From contig JAFSWV010000008.1 in NCBI GenBank assembly GCA_017444325.1, forward strand, positions 1 to 9,874: a stretch of 9,874 bases of DNA, given 5' to 3'. The position numbers and the translations under genes are program-made. A model generated the notes under the pieces. The model was given only the letters and a program-made list of their open reading frames with translations, did not search any database and was not told the origin of the DNA. The stretch is from a bacterium. GTDB taxonomy: Bacteria > Auribacterota > UBA3054. This document shows, piece after piece, positions 1 to 6,981 of the stretch. Within the stretch, counting starts at the first letter, position 1; each line of letters begins with the position of its first letter.

Positions 1-3000
1 AGATTGTTGATTATCTTGTTGTAGCGCGTGTTCCTGTCGCTTATGTAATGCCTGAAATAAGTACGGGAGCGTTTGATCTTATCAGTCTTTTTGGCAATAT
101 TGATCAACTGGGCTTTGAGTATGGGAATATTGCGCTGGGACATTATGCTCTTCAGATCCGCCGTCAAAGCGTTGTAATAGCTCACGTCGCGATCCAAAAG
201 TTTTAGGATCGTCTCGTTGGCGCGCTGCTCGCGTTCGTTTATGATCTTCAGCTCGCGAATATATTCGGCCATTCTGTCGGAGCTTGTTTTCAAGAGGGTC
301 CTGGCTGAATCCTTGCTTTCGTTGGATTTCTTGCTGTTGGCCAAACTGATGCCTCTCAAAGCGCTCTGCGTGCCTCTCAAGATCTGGATCATTTGTTTGA
401 CGCAATTTCTCAAGCTCATATCCTTGTCAAGGAAAGAATCGGTATCCTGCTTGAAGAGCACTTCCTTGTCTTCTTTGGCCAAAGTTACCAGAACGTCGCC
501 GCTTGTTGCCTCACGGCCGACCTTGATGTTCACGTTGCTGACGTTCTCAACGTCGTTGGTAACGGAGATCCTGGCGAACCTTACCTTCATCAACCGGTAA
601 TTGTTGATAGTTTCAAGGAAATCCATGTTAGCGACGATGTGGGCCACGATCCTGTTTTCCCAGACGTAGCAGAGCTTGTCCATTACGTAGGCCCTGGTGG
701 CGGAAAGGTCGAACTTATAGCCTTCGTCAAGCCCGTTCGCGGCGGCCAGATGGCGGGCGGCGGTCTCCCAGTGTTTATTGACAGTGCTAACTCTTCCGGC
801 TAAGAAGTTGTATTCCGGATCGTCTATGTACGCAGCGTAGCATTTTTCCAAACGCTTTTCCGCTTCGGCAATGTCGCCCTGCTGGAAGAAGCGCTTTCCG
901 CTCATGTAGTAGCATTCGTCCACCTTCGCCCTGTCGATCTTGACCACCGAGGGAGACAGGTCTATGTAACGGTTGTAAGTCGCAAGCGCGTCGTCGTATT
1001 CGCCTTTCCCGAAATAGATCTCGAAGTTGTTGATAAGGCATTCTTCGAGCTTGTCTTTCATTATGAGGAGCTCTTCCGGCTTTTCGGCCAGCAGATGGTC
1101 TATCCTGTCAAGGGCGGAACGATAGTTCTTTTCCGCAAGGAACTTCTCGATCTCCTTGTGCAGGAGCGAGACAGTACAGTCCCTTCTGATCCTTTCCAGG
1201 CTGTCCTTGGCCCGCTTGTATTCCTTGGTCTCGGAGCAGCCGTTCTTCAAAAGCGAGATCATGTTGATGACGACCACTTCGTTGGAAAGAGCGGCGTTCT
1301 TCATGATCTCCGCGATATAGTTTGCGGCTGTCTTTTCGTCTATCTGGGCGGTCGGGCGTTTCAGGGCCGTGTCGATATCCTTGGCGGCGGGAGTGTTCGC
1401 ATAGGTCTCCTTGATCTGCAGATAAGCGTTGTAAGCCTGGACGGTGTCGCCTTCAAGTTCCAGTTTTTCCGCGTTCTTCAGCAAACTGTCAGCATACTGG
1501 TCCCTGCGGTCGTGGGAGAGTTTGCGGCAGGCGGCGATCTTGTCTTTGAAATCGCCCTGGTTGAAAGCTTCGGGATATTTCTCCTCGATCTTTTTGAGAG
1601 ATTCCTCCACCGCGTTCCAGTAGTTGGATTCGATGCAGGAATTGGCAAACTTTAGCTCCGCGCTGGCCAGTTCCATGGAAAGGCTGTCAACTTTCTTCTT
1701 CGCTTCCTGAGCCGTGGAAGTGTTGGGGAAGTTCGCGACTACGTCCCTCAAAGTCACGAGCGCCGGATCCTTCCTGCCGGAATTGACGTAGTTCATGGCG
1801 TCGGAATAAAGTCTCGAAGCTTTGGCTTCCATCAGGAAAGGCGCGTTCTCCTTCTCCACGGCGTTCAAACGCGCCATAGCGGAGGAATACGGGAACTTGG
1901 TCTTCAGGTTGTCCAGTATCTGCTGGCAGACATCGTATTTTTCCGTCTTGAAATTCTGTTCCGCCGCCGAGAGGATCTTTTCCGAGAGCTCCTTCTCATA
2001 GCGCGTGTAGATCGCCTGGGTGTTGTCAACATCCTCGACCTTGGCGAGCGGCGGTTCCTCGAAGCGGCTGCCTTTCAGATCGTCGGAAACGATTATGCCC
2101 TCTTCGTTCACCCAGTAGGTCTTTTTGCCGGTCACATTGTAAACCTGCGGCGCGGCCGTGATGGTGAAGGTGTCGGCGCTGATGTTCTCAAAGTAATAGT
2201 TATAGCCGTCGCGCATCGGGCTTTCGCCCAATTCCCTGGCCTTGGCGTCGATGCCGGGCACGCTCAAGAAGCGGTCGGGGCTGACATACTCGCCGGAGAG
2301 GTTCTGGTCGTCATCGACCAGGATAGCGTACTTCACATAATATTCCGCCATGCAGGCTTTTTCCAGACGTGTAACGACATTCGTCTCATTGTGCGCCTGC
2401 GCGTCCCTCGTCATAAAGTAGAAAAGGCCCAGTCCTATGATCACGCACCACAAGAGCGAAATGACGATGCCCAGCCAGGCCATGACCGTACCTCTGACGG
2501 TATTGCGGCGCCTTGAGATAGATATAACGGACAAAACGAGGCCGATTATCTCGCCTATGCCAAGGATCAGCGGACCTAAGACGGCGAAGATAAGGCCGAG
2601 CTTAGCCAAGGTGTCGGATGTCTGGACGACAAAATTGGCATAAGGATCGACGAACGTTCCGGGCGTGGCCACTCCCCATTGCTGGCCGCCCACGGCCACC
2701 TGGTAGCCCTGCTGCTGCATGCCGTTGGGCATGACCGCCAGAGCGCCGCCAGGGGGTGGCTGCATTTGCTGGGGCTGCTCCGGTTCATTCGCAGCTTTAG
2801 CTTCTGTGCAGATTACGTCGAGGACGAGGAAGTCCACGTCCGCCAAAGAGAACTTCAGGCCGACTTTCAGCTTCAGGCTGGAGGATGATTCTCCCCCGCA
2901 CTTTATCTGCTTCTCGTCTAAACTCTCAAGCAGCCAAACGCCGTCCTGATAAGTTAAAGACGCCTGATAATCGCTGACGTTTGGTCCTTCCAGGAAAATA

Positions 3001-3092
3001 GGATTGTCCGGGGAGGAACCAAAAGTGGCGCTGGGGCCGGTGACCGCGAAGACTTGCTTCTGCGGCGTATTGGGGTAAGCAACTAGTTTCAT
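1..3092 (-). CDS. Large FHA-like / DUF4190-like membrane / TPR-like repeat protein, C-terminus beyond the left edge
   Basis: The frame is open from ATG at 3092 to position 1 without a stop, giving 1030 residues of an unfinished protein. Residues 1-95 read as an FHA-like beta-sandwich: FGSSPDN (24-30), SDYQASL (40-46), GVWLLESL (51-58), then LADVDFLV (83-90). The usual phosphothreonine-contacting residues are altered: Ser26 where GRS normally has Arg, Gln43 where SxxH has His, and no NGT turn. Residues 97-150 are a Gln/Pro/Gly-rich linker. Residues 162-192 and 204-226 are hydrophobic and separated by a basic SRRRN loop, as in DUF4190 membrane domains. Residues about 248-338 resemble a pilin/pseudopilin globular part (GYNYYF, ITAAPQVYNVTGKKTYWV, EEGIIVSDD). 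From about 344 onward the protein is helical with TPR/BamD-like units, for example KFPYSSA and NFPNTSTAQEA, each about 35-45 residues long. The tail seen near the edge is Lys/Arg-rich and possibly coiled-coil. Whether the TPR part is cytoplasmic depends on whether the first 31-residue hydrophobic stretch crosses once or twice. No good Shine-Dalgarno precedes the start. The domain reading is by eye; the function is unknown, and scaffolding at the envelope is only a guess. [Confidence was missing from the original entry; 0.5 is a placeholder required by the schema.]. Confidence 0.5.
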   Translation of the reverse strand, partial: MKLVAYPNTPQKQVFAVTGPSATFGSSPDNPIFLEGPNVSDYQASLTYQDGVWLLESLDEKQIKCGGESSSSLKLKVGLKFSLADVDFLVLDVICTEAKAANEPEQPQQMQPPPGGALAVMPNGMQQQGYQVAVGGQQWGVATPGTFVDPYANFVVQTSDTLAKLGLIFAVLGPLILGIGEIIGLVLSVISISRRRNTVRGTVMAWLGIVISLLWCVIIGLGLFYFMTRDAQAHNETNVVTRLEKACMAEYYVKYAILVDDDQNLSGEYVSPDRFLSVPGIDAKARELGESPMRDGYNYYFENISADTFTITAAPQVYNVTGKKTYWVNEEGIIVSDDLKGSRFEEPPLAKVEDVDNTQAIYTRYEKELSEKILSAAEQNFKTEKYDVCQQILDNLKTKFPYSSAMARLNAVEKENAPFLMEAKASRLYSDAMNYVNSGRKDPALVTLRDVVANFPNTSTAQEAKKKVDSLSMELASAELKFANSCIESNYWNAVEESLKKIEEKYPEAFNQGDFKDKIAACRKLSHDRRDQYADSLLKNAEKLELEGDTVQAYNAYLQIKETYANTPAAKDIDTALKRPTAQIDEKTAANYIAEIMKNAALSNEVVVINMISLLKNGCSETKEYKRAKDSLERIRRDCTVSLLHKEIEKFLAEKNYRSALDRIDHLLAEKPEELLIMKDKLEECLINNFEIYFGKGEYDDALATYNRYIDLSPSVVKIDRAKVDECYYMSGKRFFQQGDIAEAEKRLEKCYAAYIDDPEYNFLAGRVSTVNKHWETAARHLAAANGLDEGYKFDLSATRAYVMDKLCYVWENRIVAHIVANMDFLETINNYRLMKVRFARISVTNDVENVSNVNIKVGREATSGDVLVTLAKEDKEVLFKQDTDSFLDKDMSLRNCVKQMIQILRGTQSALRGISLANSKKSNESKDSARTLLKTSSDRMAEYIRELKIINEREQRANETILKLLDRDVSYYNALTADLKSIMSQRNIPILKAQLINIAKKTDKIKRSRTYFRHYISDRNTRYNKIINN

Positions 3093-3147
3093 ATATTTTA
3101 TTTTACCATTTATGAGAAAATGTTGACATAGTTTGCCGCGCTCAATG

Positions 3148-3176
3148 TTGAACGCAATCCGCCCTTTTGGTAGAAT
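3148..3176 (+). promoter_or_regulatory. Sigma70-type promoter for lysS
   Basis: TTGAAC (3148-3153) is separated by exactly 17 nt from TAGAAT (3171-3176), five of six matches to the consensus -10. Transcription would begin near 3183, leaving a leader of about 30 nt before the ATG at 3214. A second TTGACA lies at 3123-3128 but has only a poor -10 partner (TGTTGA). The 8-mer AATGTTGA occurs twice here (3119-3126 and 3144-3151, 25 nt apart), overlapping both -35 elements, and could be an operator or chance. No convincing promoter for the divergent minus-strand gene was found; its upstream sequence is simply A/T-rich. Confidence 0.6.
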
Positions 3177-3213
3177 TACCGAAATCAAGCTTAAAAGATA
3201 CAGAAAGAATACT

Positions 3214-4764
3214 ATGGCAGAACAAAGCAAAACCACTAGCGCCCATTGGGGCGACAAAGCCGTCGATCTCCTGCTCCAGCAGCGAGGCAACGGACCTTTC
3301 CTCATCGCCAGCGGCATCTCTCCCTCCGGACGCATCCACGTCGGCAACTTAAGGGAAGTTTTGACCGCCGACATCATGTACCGCATCATAAAAGAGCGCG
3401 GCCATGAAGCGAAACTTATCTTCGTGGCGGACGACTACGACGCCTTAAGGAAAGTCTATCCCTTCCTGGACCCCGCGGTCTATGAAAAATACGTGGGCTG
3501 TCCCCTCTCCGAGATCCCTGCGCCCGACGGCAGCGACCTCACCTACGCAGAATACTTCCTCCAGCCCTTCGTCAAATCGCTTAAGAAACTGAAGATCGAC
3601 GCACACGTCGTAAGGGCCAGCGAGCTCTACCGCGACGGCGTCCTCAAAAAACAGATAATCCAGGCCCTGAACGCCAGGGACGAGATCGCCGAGATCCTGA
3701 CGAGAGTCACCGGCAAAGAGATCGGCGAAGACTGGAGCCCCTTCAATCCCCACTGCCGCCTCTGCGGCAACATGAAGACCACGAAGCTTGTAGCGTGGCA
3801 TCCGGAAACGGAAGAGATCACTTACTACTGCTCCCACTGCGACAAGGAACGCACCGTGCCCGTCGTCGGCAACGGCAAGCTTACCTGGCGCGCCGACTGG
3901 CCGGCCAGATGGGCGGCCCTGGGCGTCGACGTCGAGCCCTTCGGCAAAGACCACGGCGGCAAGGGCGGCAGCTACGACACCGGCAAAGAGATCGTAAGGA
4001 AAATTTACGGCGGAACTGAGCCCTTCCCCATCATCTACGAATGGATCCGCCTGAAAGGCCTGGGCGACATGAGCTCCAGCAAAGGCAACGTGGTCTCCGT
4101 GGACGAAGTCCTGGAAGTCGTGCCCCCCGACGTCCTGCGTTACTTCATCACGCGCCCCGCTCCCAAAGCGAGCCTGGCGCTTGACCTCGTCACGCAGCTC
4201 CTCAATCTTGTTGACGAAGTGGACGACGAAAGCAAGAAGCAGCGTGACGCCAGAAGCGTCGAGCTTTCCCAGGCCGGCGGCTTCGTTCCTTTGCACATCC
4301 CCTTCAACCACCTTGTCAACGTCTGGCAGGTGGCCGGCGGCGACTTCGAGAAGGTCAAGAAGATCCTGACAAGGACCGGCTTCAAATACAGCGACGAGGC
4401 GGCGCTCCTGGAACGCTGTCATTACGCCGACGAATGGCTGAAGCGCTACGCCACTCCGGAATTCATCTTCGCGCTGCTCGATGAAACGCCCGCCGAGATC
4501 GTTCCTCTCATCACGGATGAGGAAAAGAACGCCCTCAAACTTATCGCTGACGAATTAGAGAAAAATCCGGAAGCGGACGGCAACGCCATCCACCAGATCA
4601 TCTACAACATCGCGAACAGTACGGGCGTCTCGATGGGCAACCTCTGCAAGGCCCTCTACCGCGTGACGCTGGGCAGAGACCGCGGCCCCAGGGCCGGCTG
4701 GTTCGTGGCCATGGCCGGAAACGACCAGATCGCCTCCCGCATAAGGAAATTCCTCGCGAGATAA
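3214..4764 (+). CDS. lysS: Class I lysyl-tRNA synthetase (LysRS1)
   Basis: This cytoplasmic enzyme charges tRNA-Lys with lysine at the expense of ATP. It is the class I (archaeal-type, Rossmann-fold) form, unrelated to the class II LysRS of most bacteria. Numbered from the ATG at 3214 the protein has 516 residues, within the usual size of the family. The N-terminus has the family HW start (His11-Trp12). ASGISPSGRIHVGNLREVL (32-50) carries the HIGH-type signature as HVGN (42-45). MSSSKGN (286-292) is the KMSKS-type loop. Two CxxC pairs, Cys181/184 and Cys206/209, form a likely zinc site. The C-terminal part (about 310-516) matches the alpha-helical anticodon-binding cage, including GPRAGWF near the end. 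The frame is open back to a TTG at 3133, but that lies upstream of the promoter -10 at 3171, and the family N-terminus fits the ATG. The Shine-Dalgarno is weak (AGAAAG). The gene ends 19 nt before a strong terminator and looks monocistronic. Class and identity are firm; whether a class II LysRS also exists cannot be seen. Class I enzymes are sometimes named lysK. Confidence 0.96.
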   Translation: MAEQSKTTSAHWGDKAVDLLLQQRGNGPFLIASGISPSGRIHVGNLREVLTADIMYRIIKERGHEAKLIFVADDYDALRKVYPFLDPAVYEKYVGCPLSEIPAPDGSDLTYAEYFLQPFVKSLKKLKIDAHVVRASELYRDGVLKKQIIQALNARDEIAEILTRVTGKEIGEDWSPFNPHCRLCGNMKTTKLVAWHPETEEITYYCSHCDKERTVPVVGNGKLTWRADWPARWAALGVDVEPFGKDHGGKGGSYDTGKEIVRKIYGGTEPFPIIYEWIRLKGLGDMSSSKGNVVSVDEVLEVVPPDVLRYFITRPAPKASLALDLVTQLLNLVDEVDDESKKQRDARSVELSQAGGFVPLHIPFNHLVNVWQVAGGDFEKVKKILTRTGFKYSDEAALLERCHYADEWLKRYATPEFIFALLDETPAEIVPLITDEEKNALKLIADELEKNPEADGNAIHQIIYNIANSTGVSMGNLCKALYRVTLGRDRGPRAGWFVAMAGNDQIASRIRKFLAR

Positions 4765-4783
4765 TTTTTGATCAAGATAAAAT

Positions 4784-4817
4784 AAAAAAAGACCGGACGC
4801 AAGCCCGGTCTTTTTTT
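4784..4817. terminator. Bidirectional rho-independent terminator
   Basis: GACCGG (4791-4796) pairs with CCGGTC (4805-4810) across an 8-nt loop. The stem is flanked by seven A on the left (4784-4790) and seven T on the right (4811-4817), so a U-tract follows the stem on either strand. It lies between the convergent ends of lysS (4764) and the exported modular protein (4892) and can serve both. Confidence 0.93.
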
Positions 4818-4899
4818 AATCTAAATCTTTTTTTATCACGAAAATATGCTTATTAGTGATTACAATGTTCTTCCCTTCAACAAGCTGGAAATCAGTAAG
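4816..4899 (-). pseudogene. Possible frameshifted C-terminal tail of the exported modular protein
   Basis: Just past the annotated stop (4892-4894), another minus-strand frame stays open and reads protein-like: LTDFQLVEGKN, then IVITNKHIFVIKKDLD, ending at TAA 4816-4818 beside the terminator. It is reached by skipping one base (a +1 shift) relative to the upstream gene. The junction lies on or near the minus-strand tract A6-G-A6 (plus coordinates 4900-4912), a classic site for indels or sequencing error. No classical in-frame slippery heptamer is aligned with the upstream frame. The tail may be the true C-terminus, lost by mutation or by an assembly error. Alternatively it is a chance open frame of 28 codons, which is not rare at this length. 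Confidence 0.4.
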
Positions 4900-6934
4900 T
4901 TTTTTCTTTTTTCCTTGGAATATATATTTTCTTTTCAAACTCAAAAGGTGGCTCGCCGATATCTTTTATTTTGAAAACATGCCGTTCTTCCAATTGACGT
5001 GTGCCATTCGAGAAAACCAGATCGATTTTAAAGATGCCGGCAGTTAAAGGAATGCCCTTGACTTCCAGATCTTCTCCTTTTTCAATCAGGTTTACTGACA
5101 ATCCTTCCGGCAGCGCTTCGCTGAATTCCATTTTTAAATTTTCATCCCAAATCAAGTCGTCTTTTTTTGAAAATGCCTCGAAGAATTTTCTTTCCTTGTA
5201 TTCAAAAGGAACGTTTACAAAAAGCTCGTGAACGATGGTTTTATCCGGCAAATGATAGAAAGACCTAACGTTCTTCTCCTCGGAAGGATTGTGAACGAGA
5301 AAAATGAACGTAACCTCATTCGTTTCACCCTTGCTGTTTATGTTAAGCCAAATGTTAGTGTGAACGCCAGCCTTTTCAAAAACACCTTTGATGTGAAAAC
5401 AATTGGGGTTATATGCTCCGTTGCTTTGAAAAAAAACTTCCTGATTTTCAAGCAAGGATTTCAGGAAATGCGAATTTAAATTCGAACGCATTTGGATTGG
5501 AAGGTCGTATTTTTTCCCAACAGTCGCAAATACAACTTCGGCCCCATTGTGTCCCTGAACGCAAGCTTGATCACTTCCTTTTCCTTTCGGCTTTTCCGGA
5601 GCGATTTCCCTTCCAATAGCTAACCAGCCCCAATCCGAGCTTACGGGAGCGTGGAAGCGGTCCTGCTTGTTGGCTCTCCAGAAGTAGGTCCCTGGTTCAA
5701 GTTCGTTAGCCTTGAAGTTCTGGTGCCTTTTCACAAAAGCGTTCCCGCTTTTGCTGACATCCCTCTCTCCTTTCACGCCGAAAGGATCTATGAACTGAAG
5801 CTTATAATGCATTCTTTCGTTGCGATCCTTCTTCATTGCTTTTCCTTCCGGTTCTTCCCAACTGAAAGCAATCTCATCGTTGCAAGAATATAGCGAGCCG
5901 TTTTCCGGTTTTACGATCTTCGGACTGATCAAGGGCCGGCTGTTGTCTTCGTAGGTGTGGAATCTTACGCTGAATTGGGCGTTGTCAAATTCGTTTGTGA
6001 TGTCAAAAAAATCAATCTTATAGGCCTCGTCGAAAAATCTGGGGAAGGCTTCCGCATTGAAGAAACAGTCTAACCTGTTAGTGGAAGCAGGAGGAAGATT
6101 AATGATTTCCGGAGCGGGCTGGCCGTTTATGCTAATGTTCAGCTTATAAAAATCCGAAAAACGGCTCAGCAAGTTGTCCCAATCGACCGTGACGGATTTG
6201 TTGAAAGTGTTTACAAGGTAGAAAGTGCCGGTGACCACCGGGCTGTGGTCATAGACCACCTCATAGTACTTGGGATAGGCTGAAACGTAATCCTTGAGCA
6301 AAGGATGGGTGCCCCTGGCATATTCCGTGCGGTTGTCGAGTCCGTCCTGATCCGGATCGGATGCAGGATCTTCAAGATCGTCTGTTCTATGTCTAATGCT
6401 TTGGTAAAAAGCAAGGTCAGATCTCGCTTTTTTTAATTCACGTTCTACGTAGGATCCTTTCGCCTGCCATTCCAAATAATTCTTAATAGTGCGTTCGAAG
6501 TAATCCAATTTTCCTGGGATCTCTTCGCGATATAGTTCGACCCAATCCTTGGGCATTTTTTCAGATTTCAGTTCTTCCAGGTGTTTTTCGTATTCTTTGT
6601 TCACTCTTTCCCTGCCGTCTCGGCAATTAACTACCGGCGTCGGCCTTTCCTTTTTGATAAACTCAGCGAAAGTTTTTTCAATGATGCCGTACTTTTCGTA
6701 AACAAGGCCGTTTTTTCCCGATCTGCTTTTGTAGAGGTCCCCCGGCTGCAAGGTCAATTCTATTTCCACTGGTTCCCTTGCGCCTTTTTCGTAATAGGGA
6801 ACTTTTATAACAACAGGCATTTCATATGTGTTCAGATAATCCTTTTTGACAAGCTCGCCGGAAGCGGCAAACTGAGTGTAAAAAGCCGTTAAAAGCAGGA
6901 AAAACACGTTTGCTGTCGAAAGGTATTTTGTCAT
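4892..6934 (-). CDS. Exported modular protein with TSP3-like, FN3-like and He_PIG-like domains
   Basis: This is a 680-residue protein of unknown function. Residues 1-25 look like a Sec signal peptide (basic Lys3, core NVFFLLLTAFYT, cleavage probably near AAS-G at 23-26), with no lipobox. Residues about 107-180 are charged and helical, likely coiled-coil. SDPDQDGLDNRTEYARGTHP (192-211) is a calcium-loop motif of the thrombospondin type 3 kind found in bacterial surface proteins. Residues about 220-335 are an unassigned beta-rich part. Residues about 336-440 look like an FN3 domain, with NGSLYSCNDEIAFSWE early and LEPGTYFWRANKQD (412-425) late. Residues about 460-548 and 605-656 resemble putative Ig (He_PIG) units, the second with LPEGLSVN, VKGIPLTAGIFKIDLVF and HVFKI. 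Start choice rests on the signal peptide; there is no Shine-Dalgarno, and a hairpin ends 9 nt upstream. The gene is visibly richer in A/T than its neighbours. It probably acts in the periplasm or on the cell surface in adhesion or matrix binding, which is inference. The C-terminus may be longer (see 4816-4899). Confidence 0.88.
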   Translation of the reverse strand: MTKYLSTANVFFLLLTAFYTQFAASGELVKKDYLNTYEMPVVIKVPYYEKGAREPVEIELTLQPGDLYKSRSGKNGLVYEKYGIIEKTFAEFIKKERPTPVVNCRDGRERVNKEYEKHLEELKSEKMPKDWVELYREEIPGKLDYFERTIKNYLEWQAKGSYVERELKKARSDLAFYQSIRHRTDDLEDPASDPDQDGLDNRTEYARGTHPLLKDYVSAYPKYYEVVYDHSPVVTGTFYLVNTFNKSVTVDWDNLLSRFSDFYKLNISINGQPAPEIINLPPASTNRLDCFFNAEAFPRFFDEAYKIDFFDITNEFDNAQFSVRFHTYEDNSRPLISPKIVKPENGSLYSCNDEIAFSWEEPEGKAMKKDRNERMHYKLQFIDPFGVKGERDVSKSGNAFVKRHQNFKANELEPGTYFWRANKQDRFHAPVSSDWGWLAIGREIAPEKPKGKGSDQACVQGHNGAEVVFATVGKKYDLPIQMRSNLNSHFLKSLLENQEVFFQSNGAYNPNCFHIKGVFEKAGVHTNIWLNINSKGETNEVTFIFLVHNPSEEKNVRSFYHLPDKTIVHELFVNVPFEYKERKFFEAFSKKDDLIWDENLKMEFSEALPEGLSVNLIEKGEDLEVKGIPLTAGIFKIDLVFSNGTRQLEERHVFKIKDIGEPPFEFEKKIYIPRKKEKTY

Positions 6935-6943
6935 AGAAACAAT

Positions 6944-6970
6944 AAAGGCCGGATTATTGATCCGGCCTTT
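6944..6970. terminator. Terminator hairpin downstream of uppP
   Basis: AAAGGCCGGAT (6944-6954) pairs perfectly over 11 bp with ATCCGGCCTTT (6960-6970) around a 5-nt loop. On the minus strand the stem follows the uppP stop (6982) by 11 nt and is trailed by TTTATTGTTT, a moderate U-tract. On the plus strand it is followed by TTTTCTTT. It most likely ends the galK-uppP transcript. The ATG of the next minus-strand gene lies 9 nt beyond the stem, which is unusually close. Confidence 0.85.
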
Positions 6971-6981
6971 TCTTTAGTATT

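Noticed and set aside
1095..1655. Plus-strand open frame inside the large minus-strand gene, and several shorter ones at 217-803
   Set aside because: The opposite strand is continuously open for 1030 codons with TPR-like content; these frames have no family resemblance.
3133..3213. TTG at 3133 as the start of lysS
   Set aside because: It lies upstream of the promoter -10 element (3171-3176), adds 27 residues with no counterpart in the family, and has no ribosome binding site.
3445..4422. Long minus-strand open frame (325 codons) opposite lysS
   Set aside because: It is antisense to conserved LysRS motifs, has no recognisable domain, and its composition is typical of a reverse-frame shadow.
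4900..4912. Classical -1 programmed frameshift signal (A AAA AAG type)
   Set aside because: The A-tract is not in register with the upstream frame as a slippery heptamer, and the protein-like tail is in the +1 frame, not -1.
4784..6970. The two GC-rich hairpins as terminal inverted repeats of a mobile element
   Set aside because: Their stems share only a short CCGG-containing core, each is a self-contained terminator palindrome, and there is no transposase or target duplication visible.
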